A DNA stretch of 6,104 bases from JAIOYV01 sp964388245 (GTDB lineage Bacteria; Bacteroidota; Bacteroidia; Bacteroidales; M50B96), in the NCBI GenBank assembly GCA_964388245.1, contig CAYLZH010000278.1, positions 1 to 6,104 of the forward strand, given 5' to 3'. Below the pieces are notes generated by a model. It did not search any database and was not told the DNA's origin. It saw nothing but the letters and a program-made list of their open reading frames with translations. Position 1 is the stretch's first letter, and each line of letters starts with the position of its first letter. Positions 1-6,092 of this stretch are shown here, piece after piece. A program made the position numbers and the translations under genes.

Positions 1-1
1 A

Positions 2-475
2 GCATTTTAAGGAAAAGATATTCCGGTATTTTTTATCTCGAACGGAGCCCACCCCGATTACCACACTCCTAAAGATGATTTTGTATACATCAATCCGGAA
101 GGAGAAAAAAAGGTACTCGATTTCACACTCGATCTGTTATTGAACCTTGCAAACCGGGACACCAGCCTCACCTTTCAGGAAGCAGGACCTAAAACTGCTT
201 CACGACACGGAAAGCGTTATAAAGTTACCCTGGGAATTATGCCGGATTTTGCTTCGGAAGAAACCCGCGGATTGCGTGTTGATTTTGTCCGTCCGGGTGG
301 CCCTGCAAAAAAAGGAGGAATGATCAAAGGTGATATCATCACAGCTATCGATGGCATGCCAGTGGGCGATATATATGAATATATGGGCAGATTAAAGAAA
401 CTCGAAGCAGGTAAAATTATTACTGTTGATGTTATAAGGGAAGATAAGAAAGAAGTATTGCTGGTTCAATTATAA
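2..475 (+). CDS. M28-family zinc aminopeptidase with C-terminal PDZ domain, 3' fragment; frame broken at 8-10
   Basis: This is the 3' end of a metallopeptidase that would remove N-terminal residues from peptides, probably in the periplasm or exported. Read in the frame that ends at 475, positions 11-139 encode GKDIPVFF, then GAHPDYHTPKDD and INPEG. That block is typical of the end of the M28 catalytic domain, and the His of DYHTP is the family's last zinc ligand. From about position 215 the frame encodes a PDZ domain (LGIMPDF, GLRVDFVRPGGPAKKGG, IKGDIITAIDG), ending at TAA 473-475. The M28-PDZ order is common in Bacteroidota. Codon 8-10 is TAA in this same frame, so the visible sequence cannot be read continuously from upstream. 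The TTG at 140 is an artificial start, because homology clearly extends upstream of it. It is either a real pseudogene or a one-base sequence error. The rest of the gene lies outside the window. Confidence 0.85.
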
Positions 476-562
476 GGATTTCGGGATTCTATAAAAGTAT
501 GGTCAATCAATTTTGAGTTCGGTCTAAAAAGCATCTTTATCACTCAACTCAATTTATAAAAA

Positions 563-1828
563 TTAATCCCTGATTGCATCTACCGGCTTTATTATTACTG
601 CACGGCGCGCTGGTATAAAACCCGCTATTGCCCCTGAAATTACCAGGATAAAAAGTGCTGTTAATGCAACTGTAAAATCGATTTCAGGACGTTTGAACAT
701 TTCACTTTCAACTCCAAATTTAACAAGGGCAAAATTAATTCCCTCCACCAGACCAACACCTATTGTTAAACCTATGTATCCTGCAATAGTTGTAAGAAAT
801 ATCGATTCAGTAATTATCTGACTTATTATCTGATACGGGGTTGCACCCAGGGCTCGGTGAATACCTATTTCTTTTGTTCGCTCCTTTACTATCACCAGCA
901 TTATGTTACTTATACCAATAACACCCGCCAATAGTGTACCTATTCCAACCAACCAGATCAATCCGTTTATTCCCTGGAACAATCCTTTCATCTGATTGAA
1001 ATTTTCCTCAAGGTTGAAATGTCCGAAAGCAGCTTTATCGTCGGGGTGAATTGTATGCCTTCTGGCCAGAAGTGTGAGTACTTTTGCTTCGAGTACCGAT
1101 GCCGGGACCTCATCTGCAGATGTAATAGAAAACCAACCAACTATGTTCCCGTAATTATATGTTTTTTGAAGCGTGGTAAACGGGATGAAAACCATTTGTT
1201 CTTTTTCGCCACCGAAATTTATATTGTTGTTTAATGGCTTAAAAACACCTACAACCTTGAAATATACATCCTGCACCTGAATGTATTCCCCAATAGGATC
1301 TTCATCAGGTTCGAAAAGAATTTCCCTTACACGTGTCCCAATTACTGCTACTTTACGTTTCTCTTCAATATCAGTATCATTAATAAACCGGCCCAGAATC
1401 ATTTGCATAGGATCAATTTTATTCCAGTCGGGATATTCACCAACAATTGAAAAAGCACCGGTTTTGTCGTTCCGTTTCGTATTGTTGTTTCCATCACCAG
1501 CTGACCATCCCCTGATTTTTGGTGCAAGGTATTCGATCTCAGGAATATTATCGCGTAAGGCATCAATGTCGTCGTTGTTGAAATAAAAATGGCGCCCACG
1601 CGGAAATCCTTTGTAAGGCATAGTTGTACTTTGTGTCCAGACAAAAATGCTATTGGTTGCAAAATCGCCCATACCTGACTTTACTCCATTTTCCAGTCCT
1701 TTACCAGACCCAAGCATTATAATCAGCATAAAAATGCCCCAGAATACTCCAAAGGCTGTCATAAATGTACGCAGCTTATTCTTCTTCAACGAATGAAATA
1801 TTTCCTGCCAGCGATCTTTGTCAAACAT
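563..1828 (-). CDS. ABC transporter permease, MacB/FtsX type (second of a tandem pair)
   Basis: This is a 421-residue inner-membrane permease of the MacB/FtsX class, which couples a cytoplasmic ATPase to a periplasmic domain and often drives export or mechanical work rather than classical pore transport. The layout is canonical: a short cytoplasmic N-terminus (DRWQEIFHSLKKNKLRT), TM1 at about residues 20-42, a large periplasmic MacB_PCD-like domain at about 43-285, then three helices at about 290-313, 334-362 and 386-408. Between TM2 and TM3 lies the conserved ERTKEIGIHRALGAT loop that contacts the ATPase, and the protein ends in PARRAVIIKPVDAIRD, typical of FtsX-family permeases. It is clearly paralogous to the permease at 1917-3149: GSGKGLENGV versus GSGRGLENGV, and MPYKG in both. 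It starts 88 bp after that gene ends, so cotranscription is likely. The ATG at 1826-1828 has no good Shine-Dalgarno, only an A/T-rich leader. Substrate unknown; no ATPase gene is next to it. Confidence 0.95.
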   Translation of the reverse strand: MFDKDRWQEIFHSLKKNKLRTFMTAFGVFWGIFMLIIMLGSGKGLENGVKSGMGDFATNSIFVWTQSTTMPYKGFPRGRHFYFNNDDIDALRDNIPEIEYLAPKIRGWSAGDGNNNTKRNDKTGAFSIVGEYPDWNKIDPMQMILGRFINDTDIEEKRKVAVIGTRVREILFEPDEDPIGEYIQVQDVYFKVVGVFKPLNNNINFGGEKEQMVFIPFTTLQKTYNYGNIVGWFSITSADEVPASVLEAKVLTLLARRHTIHPDDKAAFGHFNLEENFNQMKGLFQGINGLIWLVGIGTLLAGVIGISNIMLVIVKERTKEIGIHRALGATPYQIISQIITESIFLTTIAGYIGLTIGVGLVEGINFALVKFGVESEMFKRPEIDFTVALTALFILVISGAIAGFIPARRAVIIKPVDAIRD

Positions 1829-1841
1829 TTTTTAAAGTTAT

Positions 1842-1890
1842 CTTTTCAGTTTTCAGTATAAAGGATCCAGGATCAAGTATCCGATATCCG
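1842..1890. repeat. Degenerate 7-bp tandem repeat, seven units
   Basis: Seven consecutive heptamers can be phased here without gaps. Read on the minus strand: CGGATAT (1890-1884), CGGATAC (1883-1877), TTGATCC (1876-1870), TGGATCC (1869-1863), TTTATAC (1862-1856), TGAAAAC (1855-1849), TGAAAAG (1848-1842). The consensus is near TGGATAC. The fourth base is A in all seven units, the fifth is T in five, and the last is C in five. Two weaker units may continue to 1904. The array fills most of the 88-bp spacer between the two permease genes and stops 13 bp before the start codon of the downstream gene. It looks like a decayed microsatellite-like intergenic repeat. No function can be read from it. 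Confidence 0.6.
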
Positions 1891-1916
1891 TCATCTCCAT
1901 ATCTAATTCACTTCCG

Positions 1917-3149
1917 CTATTCATCTTTTAATGCTTCTACAGGCTTAATTGCAACTGCTTTTCGTGCGGGGACATATCCGGCAATAACACCGGCAATAAT
2001 TAACACAATTGTTGCACTAATGGCAATACCCAGGTTTGCATCAGGATTTCTGAAAAATTCCGATTGCACATAAGGAGAGATCAATTCTAATAAACCAACA
2101 CCCAGGACCAAACCTATATATCCTGCAATTGTGGTAATAAATAAAGCCTCCTGCATTATAAGCATTAGGATTGATGCAGGAGTTGCACCAAGCGATTTGC
2201 GAATTCCTATTTCTTTGGTGCGCTCGTTTACTGCAATCATCATAATATTGCTTACACCAACAATTCCGGCTATGATGGTACCTGTACCAATAATCCAAAT
2301 AAAAATACGTATGGCAGTAAAAAGATCCATGAATTTTTTGAACTCCTCCACAGCATTCCAAATAAACATTGCCCGTTCATCCTTTACGTCAAAAATGTGC
2401 CTTGCAGCTATTTTCGACCTGATTGCTTCCTCCATCCTTTTGCTATCGTCGACATCGTTTGAAGCAACAGTTATGGCAAGAGTTTGTAAACGGTCCCGAC
2501 CCATAAATACCTTCTGTGCTGTAGTTATTGGAATATATACTGTTCGTTGATTATCCTGCCGGCCATCATCATCCTCAAAAATGCCAACCATTTTAAACGG
2601 CACACCCTGAATGTTTATATATTGACCGATTGCATTTTCGTCATTAAAAAGTGCCTCTTTTACAGCTATACCAATGCATGCAACCTTTAATGATTTCTCA
2701 ACATCGTTAGGATTTACAAACCGGCCTTCACGCAAAGTAACCTTTTCTATTAAACCATAATCGGCATGAACACTACGGATATCAAAGTTCCCATATTCGC
2801 TTTTATAAGAGATAACTCCATTGCCCCAAACATGAGAACGTCCGGCAATGTATTCAATACCGGGTACATGTGTCTTTACATTTGAATAATCTGCATTTTC
2901 GAAAGTAATATCCCGACCAGGCTGTAATCCCTTGTATGGCATACTTGTTTCGCCTCCCCATACCCACAAGGTATTAACTGCTGAAGAACGAAACTGATCG
3001 TGTACACCGTTTTCAAGGCCCCGCCCTGAACCAAGCAGAATAATCAGCATAAATATCCCCCATGCAACACTGAATCCGGTAAGAAAAGACCTTAGTTTGT
3101 TTTTCTTAATAGTGATAAATATCTCTTCCCATCTGTCGAGAATGAACAT
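1917..3149 (-). CDS. ABC transporter permease, MacB/FtsX type (first of a tandem pair)
   Basis: This 410-residue inner-membrane permease has the same architecture as its downstream paralogue: an amphipathic cytoplasmic start (DRWEEIFITIKKNKLRS), TM1 at about residues 20-42 containing WGIFMLIILLGSG, a periplasmic MacB_PCD-like domain at about 43-280, and helices at about 283-306, 327-355 and 373-395. The coupling loop NERTKEIGIRKSLGAT is at about 308-323, and the C-terminus is PARKAVAIKPVEALKDE. The ATG at 3147-3149 is chosen because the homology with the paralogue begins exactly there (MFILDRWEEIF versus MFDKDRWQEIF). No Shine-Dalgarno is evident. In this family the permeases usually sit beside a LolD/MacB-type ATPase and a HlyD-like adaptor, but here the upstream gene is an RNA methyltransferase. 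The pair may form a heterodimer, as in LolC/LolE. The substrate cannot be told from the sequence. Confidence 0.95.
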   Translation of the reverse strand: MFILDRWEEIFITIKKNKLRSFLTGFSVAWGIFMLIILLGSGRGLENGVHDQFRSSAVNTLWVWGGETSMPYKGLQPGRDITFENADYSNVKTHVPGIEYIAGRSHVWGNGVISYKSEYGNFDIRSVHADYGLIEKVTLREGRFVNPNDVEKSLKVACIGIAVKEALFNDENAIGQYINIQGVPFKMVGIFEDDDGRQDNQRTVYIPITTAQKVFMGRDRLQTLAITVASNDVDDSKRMEEAIRSKIAARHIFDVKDERAMFIWNAVEEFKKFMDLFTAIRIFIWIIGTGTIIAGIVGVSNIMMIAVNERTKEIGIRKSLGATPASILMLIMQEALFITTIAGYIGLVLGVGLLELISPYVQSEFFRNPDANLGIAISATIVLIIAGVIAGYVPARKAVAIKPVEALKDE

Positions 3150-3259
3150 AATTGGCCGGTTGATTAATTAAACGTAAAACTTATGGTCAATCAGAATAGT
3201 ATATTTAGCATTTAAATTTTCTCATCATCCGTATTATCCTGATAAATAATTAATATACA

Positions 3260-3931
3260 TTACTTTATAATTTTATTACAGATTGAATGTACAAGGTGCA
3301 GATCGTCTTCCGAAAGAAAAGCAAGTCGTTCTAATATGCGATTGTAAATGTTACTGTTTTGTACAAAATCCATCTGTTCAAGCGCTTTTTCAGCCTTTGA
3401 TTTTATTATTGGATAGCCTTGTGAAGGTTCATTCTTCATTGTTTTGCTGGAATGATTCAATCCTGAAAACATATAGGCATACAGCATAACCGATTGAGCC
3501 AAATTTAATGAAGGATAGAGATTCTTCATCGGGACAAAACTTAACAGATCGCACAGGCCAATTTCATCATTTGTTAATCCTGATTCTTCTCTGCCAAACA
3601 CAATTGCCACTGTGTTTATTGAAGATCCTTTTTTCATGATTATTTCAAACAAATCATCAATTGGAAAAAAATCTGCTTTTACATGTCGTGGTTTTGCCGA
3701 TGTTGCAATAATATAATCAATCTCTTGGCTTGCTTCCGGTAAACTGGAAAAAACTTTTGCATTTTCGAGGATATCGTTCGATGCATGAGCAAGCCACCTG
3801 GCCGGTCCGGATAAATGGTTACAGGGATTCACAAGGTAAAGTTTATCGAAACCCATTGTTTTAATGGCCCTTGCTGCAGCTCCTATATTTTCGGCAACTG
3901 CAGGTTCAACAAGAATAAAAACAACATCCAT
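3260..3931 (-). CDS. SpoU/TrmJ-like RNA 2'-O-methyltransferase (SPOUT superfamily; closest in look to LasT/YjtD)
   Basis: This is a predicted cytoplasmic S-adenosylmethionine-dependent enzyme that methylates a ribose 2'-OH in tRNA or rRNA. All three SpoU motifs are visible: motif 1 ENIGAAARAIKTMGF (residues 14-28, with Asn15 and Arg21), motif 2 VFGREESGLTNDE (111-123), and motif 3 PSLNLAQSVMLYAY (140-153). Motifs 2 and 3 form the cofactor-binding trefoil knot. The stretch ARWLAHASNDILENAKVF at 44-61 and the 223-residue length resemble E. coli LasT/YjtD (about 228 residues) more than TrmJ itself, which is close to 245. The C-terminal helical part (about 175-223) is less conserved in this family. 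The target nucleotide cannot be predicted from motifs alone. The start ATG is 10 bp after the stop of the PspC-domain gene, so the two are probably cotranscribed. A 110-bp spacer separates it from the permeases downstream. Confidence 0.93.
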   Translation of the reverse strand: MDVVFILVEPAVAENIGAAARAIKTMGFDKLYLVNPCNHLSGPARWLAHASNDILENAKVFSSLPEASQEIDYIIATSAKPRHVKADFFPIDDLFEIIMKKGSSINTVAIVFGREESGLTNDEIGLCDLLSFVPMKNLYPSLNLAQSVMLYAYMFSGLNHSSKTMKNEPSQGYPIIKSKAEKALEQMDFVQNSNIYNRILERLAFLSEDDLHLVHSICNKIIK

Positions 3932-3941
3932 AGCAGAAGTT

Positions 3942-4139
3942 CTAATAATATTCTGAATCGTTTGGCATTACGAACCATAAAATTACATAGGCGATAATGC
4001 CGGGAAATGCAACGCTTATTATTGATATTGCAACATATAGAACCCGGACTAATGTGGGATCCCAGCCCAGAAAATCAGCAATTCCTCCACAAACTCCGGC
4101 AATTATGCGGTTATCTGATCTTGTTAATTTTTTATACAT
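3942..4139 (-). CDS. PspC-domain small membrane protein
   Basis: This 65-residue protein consists of little more than one PspC domain. The diagnostic stretch is RIIAGVCGGIADFLGWDPTLVRVLYV (residues 11-36; key signature GVCGGIA and WDPTLVR), followed by a hydrophobic segment to about residue 59 that ends in WFVMPND. PspC proteins sit in the inner membrane. In E. coli PspC takes part in the phage-shock envelope-stress response, but single-domain copies like this one are common in Bacteroidota and their role is mostly undefined. No pspA, pspB or pspF gene is nearby, so a complete phage-shock system is not supported here. The gene ends 10 bp before the methyltransferase start. The ATG at 4137-4139 fits the usual N-terminus of the domain (MYKKLTRSDNR). 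Confidence 0.93.
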   Translation of the reverse strand: MYKKLTRSDNRIIAGVCGGIADFLGWDPTLVRVLYVAISIISVAFPGIIAYVILWFVMPNDSEYY

Positions 4140-4185
4140 GATTTGAGATATTATTTCAATTGATGCTTCAACGAAAATAATGAAA

Positions 4186-4208
4186 AATCATTACATGAAT
4201 AAATGATT
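4186..4208 (-). terminator. A/T-rich hairpin in the hydrolase-pspC spacer, possible weak terminator
   Basis: AATCATT at 4186-4192 is the exact reverse complement of AATGATT at 4202-4208, giving a 7-bp stem around a 9-base loop. On the minus strand it is followed by a T-rich stretch (TTTCATTATTTTCG). The stem has only one G-C pair, so it would be weak. It lies 76 bp past the serine hydrolase stop codon and 46 bp before the pspC-like start, so it could end the former transcript or sit in the leader of the latter. Confidence 0.22.
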
Positions 4209-4259
4209 GAATCCGGGATTTAACCAAGAAATCCAATTGAATAATTGCCGGCTCTTTTC

Positions 4260-4278
4260 CATCAGGCTAACCTGGATG
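4260..4278 (-). terminator. Hairpin just past the serine hydrolase stop codon
   Basis: CATCAGG at 4260-4266 pairs with CCTGGATG at 4271-4278, apart from one bulged G, around the tetraloop CTAA. It begins 5 bp past the serine hydrolase stop codon (TAG, 4286-4284). The stem is stronger than its neighbour at 4186-4208, but the bases after it on the minus strand are GAAAAGAGC, with no T-run. It is therefore not a standard intrinsic terminator. It may protect the 3' end of the transcript or have no role. Confidence 0.25.
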
Positions 4279-4283
4279 TTAAA

Positions 4284-5837
4284 CTACTTTCTGAACAATT
4301 TCAGTTCTGTAAAATCAAAATCCGGATTAGGAATATCGATACGTAATTCATTTGCATGGCCGTCTGTGTCAAGAATAAATTGTACCGATCCCTCGGGCAG
4401 CGATGGTGTATTTTTTAGTTTAATGCTGAATGTATCGAAATGCCAATGATCGAGTATTCCAATAAATCCGGGCGTTGGGATAAAATAAAGTACTAATTTC
4501 CGGTTTTCGAGTTTTACTTCCACATCGCCATACAAACTGCAATGATATGTTCCTGTATATTCGGATAATTTCAACGATGAATTTGTATTTCGAACACGGG
4601 CTTCTTCTTTCTCCTTCTTCTCTTGCTTTTTTCTTTCCTCAAACGATTTTGTCCGTTCAAGGAATTTTGTACTCCAGTCAGTTGTATTGTCGCTTAAAAA
4701 TGTGTCAAGAATCTTGTAAATTAAACTATAATACAGCGAGCTGTTTCTGTTGGTAAGAATAACAAAACCCAAATTTTCCTCCGGAACAAGGCAGGTATAG
4801 CTGAGTATTCCATCGTATCCTCCACTGTGTCCAACAATTTTTCTTCCATGATAGTCGAACAATGACCACCCAAGACCATAAGCTTTAAAATGCAACGATG
4901 GCCATAATCTCTTCGCACCTTCACTTACATTTTGCACCGTATGGGCCGACCACATGGCTTGTGACGATTCATCGCTAAAAATCACTTTATCATTGTATTT
5001 GCCCTGATTTAGTTGAAGCTTAAGCCATTCCCCCATATCCGCAACACAGCAATTAATAGCCCCTGCCCCACCAATATTATCCCAATTCATGAAAGGAATT
5101 GAAACAACCTGATCGTTATTGGTAGTATGTGGCATTGCAATATTTCCAAGTTCATCAAAATCGCTAATAGTGGTTGTCGACCGGTTCATTTGTAATGGTT
5201 TAAAAAAACGGTCAGCAATAAAGTCATCCCACGATTTTCCAGAGACCTTTGAAATAATCTCCCCGGCCGCAATAAACATAATGTTCTGATACCCAAAGTG
5301 TGTACGGAATTCATAAGTCGGTTCAAGGTATTTTGCACGTTTTATCACTTCCTCACGTGTATAGCTTGATCCATACCAGACCAAATCGCCACTGAAAGTT
5401 TCCAGCCCACTCCGGTGGCACAACAAATCGCGAATTGTCATATTTGCCGTAACCCATGGATCGTATAACTCAAAATATGGCAGGTACCTTATTGCTTTGT
5501 CATCCCACGAAAGTTTGCCTTCCTCGACCAAAATTGCCATAGCAGCAGATGTAAACGCTTTGGTATTCGATGCAATTGGAAAAATAGTATTGATATCGAC
5601 AGATACCTTCTCCCCGATATGCCTTACTCCATATCCTTTTGCAAACAATAAAGAATCGTCTTTAACAATTCCGATAGCCATACCAGGAACTTCCCAATCT
5701 GTAAGTGCTTTTCCAAAATAGTCATCTAATCCTGCAAGTTTCTTACTAATTTCCGGTTGAGCATCTACTTTAAGATTCAGAAATAAAAATATTGCAAGAA
5801 AGACTGAAATTAATTTTAGGCTTCGTATTATATCCAT
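4284..5837 (-). CDS. Secreted serine hydrolase, beta-lactamase/penicillin-binding-protein class (class C / esterase-like), with C-terminal DUF3471-like domain
   Basis: This 517-residue exported enzyme has a signal peptide at residues 1-26 (hydrophobic SVFLAIFLFL, likely cleavage after VDA before Gln27). The beta-lactamase-fold domain runs from about 33 to 385 and keeps all three active-site motifs: SxxK as S90-N-T-K93, YxN as Y183-Q-N185, and the third motif as H337-S-G339. These define a serine acyl-enzyme family that includes class C beta-lactamases, DD-peptidases and esterases, so the substrate is open. A very charged linker (about 396-415, with EERKKQEKKEKEE) leads to a beta-rich tail (about 423-515, SEYTGTYHCSLYGDVEV) that matches the DUF3471-type extension often found on these hydrolases. 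A resistance role is not implied; most Bacteroidota homologues are uncharacterised. The ATG at 5835-5837 is chosen because the signal peptide follows directly. An 18-bp palindrome lies 11 bp upstream. Confidence 0.95.
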   Translation of the reverse strand: MDIIRSLKLISVFLAIFLFLNLKVDAQPEISKKLAGLDDYFGKALTDWEVPGMAIGIVKDDSLLFAKGYGVRHIGEKVSVDINTIFPIASNTKAFTSAAMAILVEEGKLSWDDKAIRYLPYFELYDPWVTANMTIRDLLCHRSGLETFSGDLVWYGSSYTREEVIKRAKYLEPTYEFRTHFGYQNIMFIAAGEIISKVSGKSWDDFIADRFFKPLQMNRSTTTISDFDELGNIAMPHTTNNDQVVSIPFMNWDNIGGAGAINCCVADMGEWLKLQLNQGKYNDKVIFSDESSQAMWSAHTVQNVSEGAKRLWPSLHFKAYGLGWSLFDYHGRKIVGHSGGYDGILSYTCLVPEENLGFVILTNRNSSLYYSLIYKILDTFLSDNTTDWSTKFLERTKSFEERKKQEKKEKEEARVRNTNSSLKLSEYTGTYHCSLYGDVEVKLENRKLVLYFIPTPGFIGILDHWHFDTFSIKLKNTPSLPEGSVQFILDTDGHANELRIDIPNPDFDFTELKLFRK

Positions 5838-5848
5838 CTATTTAGATT

Positions 5849-5866
5849 TTTATTTTCGAAAATAAA
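5849..5866. promoter_or_regulatory. 18-bp perfect palindrome upstream of the serine hydrolase, possible operator
   Basis: TTTATTTTCGAAAATAAA is a perfect dyad centred between 5857 and 5858, and its near edge is 11 bp upstream of the serine hydrolase ATG. The minus-strand reading contains TATTTTCG, which differs at one conserved base from the Bacteroidota -7 element TAnnTTTG. The dyad could therefore overlap the promoter and serve as a repressor site. With no spacer between its arms it is unlikely to fold as an RNA hairpin in full. The functional call is inference. Confidence 0.35.
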
Positions 5867-5945
5867 GAAAAGCATTTATTCTGAACCATCAATGCAGTGA
5901 TTATGCAATCAATGATGTATTATCATTTTCACGGCAAAGTATTTT

Positions 5946-5975
5946 TTTGTAATAGACAATATTTTTTTAATTTTA
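5946..5975 (+). promoter_or_regulatory. Candidate Bacteroidota-type promoter for the rightward gene
   Basis: TTTG at 5946-5949 and TAATTTTA at 5968-5975 are 18 bp apart. They match the Bacteroidota housekeeping promoter pattern (-33 TTTG, -7 TAnnTTTG) except for the last base. Transcription would begin near 5982 and give a leader of about 110 bases before the ATG at 6093. The surrounding DNA is very T-rich, so a chance match is possible. Confidence 0.3.
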
Positions 5976-6011
5976 TAAAGCATTTTATGAGCGAGCAAAG
6001 TGAACAGAGGG

Positions 6012-6033
6012 GTAATACTTTAAAAGTCTTTAC
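6012..6033 (+). other. Imperfect inverted repeat in the leader of the rightward gene
   Basis: GTAA (6012-6015) plus ACTTT (6017-6021) mirror AAAGT (6023-6027) plus TTAC (6030-6033), with one unpaired T on the left and CT on the right. It lies 59 bp before the presumed start codon and downstream of the candidate promoter, so it could be an operator or a leader hairpin. The 255 bp between the two divergent genes (5838-6092) show no RNA gene or other recognisable feature apart from this, the palindrome and the promoter candidate. Confidence 0.2.
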
Positions 6034-6092
6034 AAATTGGATTCACATCGATTACCATGACATAAAAAATCAATTTAACTAAATATATCACT

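Noticed and set aside
513..552. Inverted repeat TTGAGTT (513-519) and AACTCAA (546-552) between the convergent peptidase and permease genes, as a bidirectional terminator.
   Set aside because: The stem is only 7 bp around a 26-base loop and the flanking bases do not extend it. The position is right for a terminator but the structure is too weak to call.
3176..3183. Minus-strand TAAGTTTT as a -7 element for the first permease gene.
   Set aside because: No TTTG-like -33 element lies 17-21 bp upstream, and the spacer is generally A/T-rich.
499..3193. The 12-mer TATGGTCAATCA occurs at 499-510 and 3182-3193, on either side of the permease pair, like a direct repeat flanking an inserted segment.
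   Set aside because: About one shared 12-mer is expected by chance in a window this size, the match does not extend, and the enclosed genes carry no mobility function.
3942..4139. A phage-shock stress operon based on the PspC domain.
   Set aside because: No pspA, pspB or pspF-like gene is present; a lone PspC domain does not define the system.
4284..5837. Calling the serine hydrolase an antibiotic-resistance beta-lactamase.
   Set aside because: The motifs are shared by esterases and DD-peptidases, and the DUF3471-like tail and length are typical of uncharacterised hydrolases, so resistance is not supported.
5897..6082. A 61-codon plus-strand open frame in the divergent spacer.
   Set aside because: Its composition is unlike a known small protein, it spans the likely promoter and leader of the next gene, and it has no recognisable domain.
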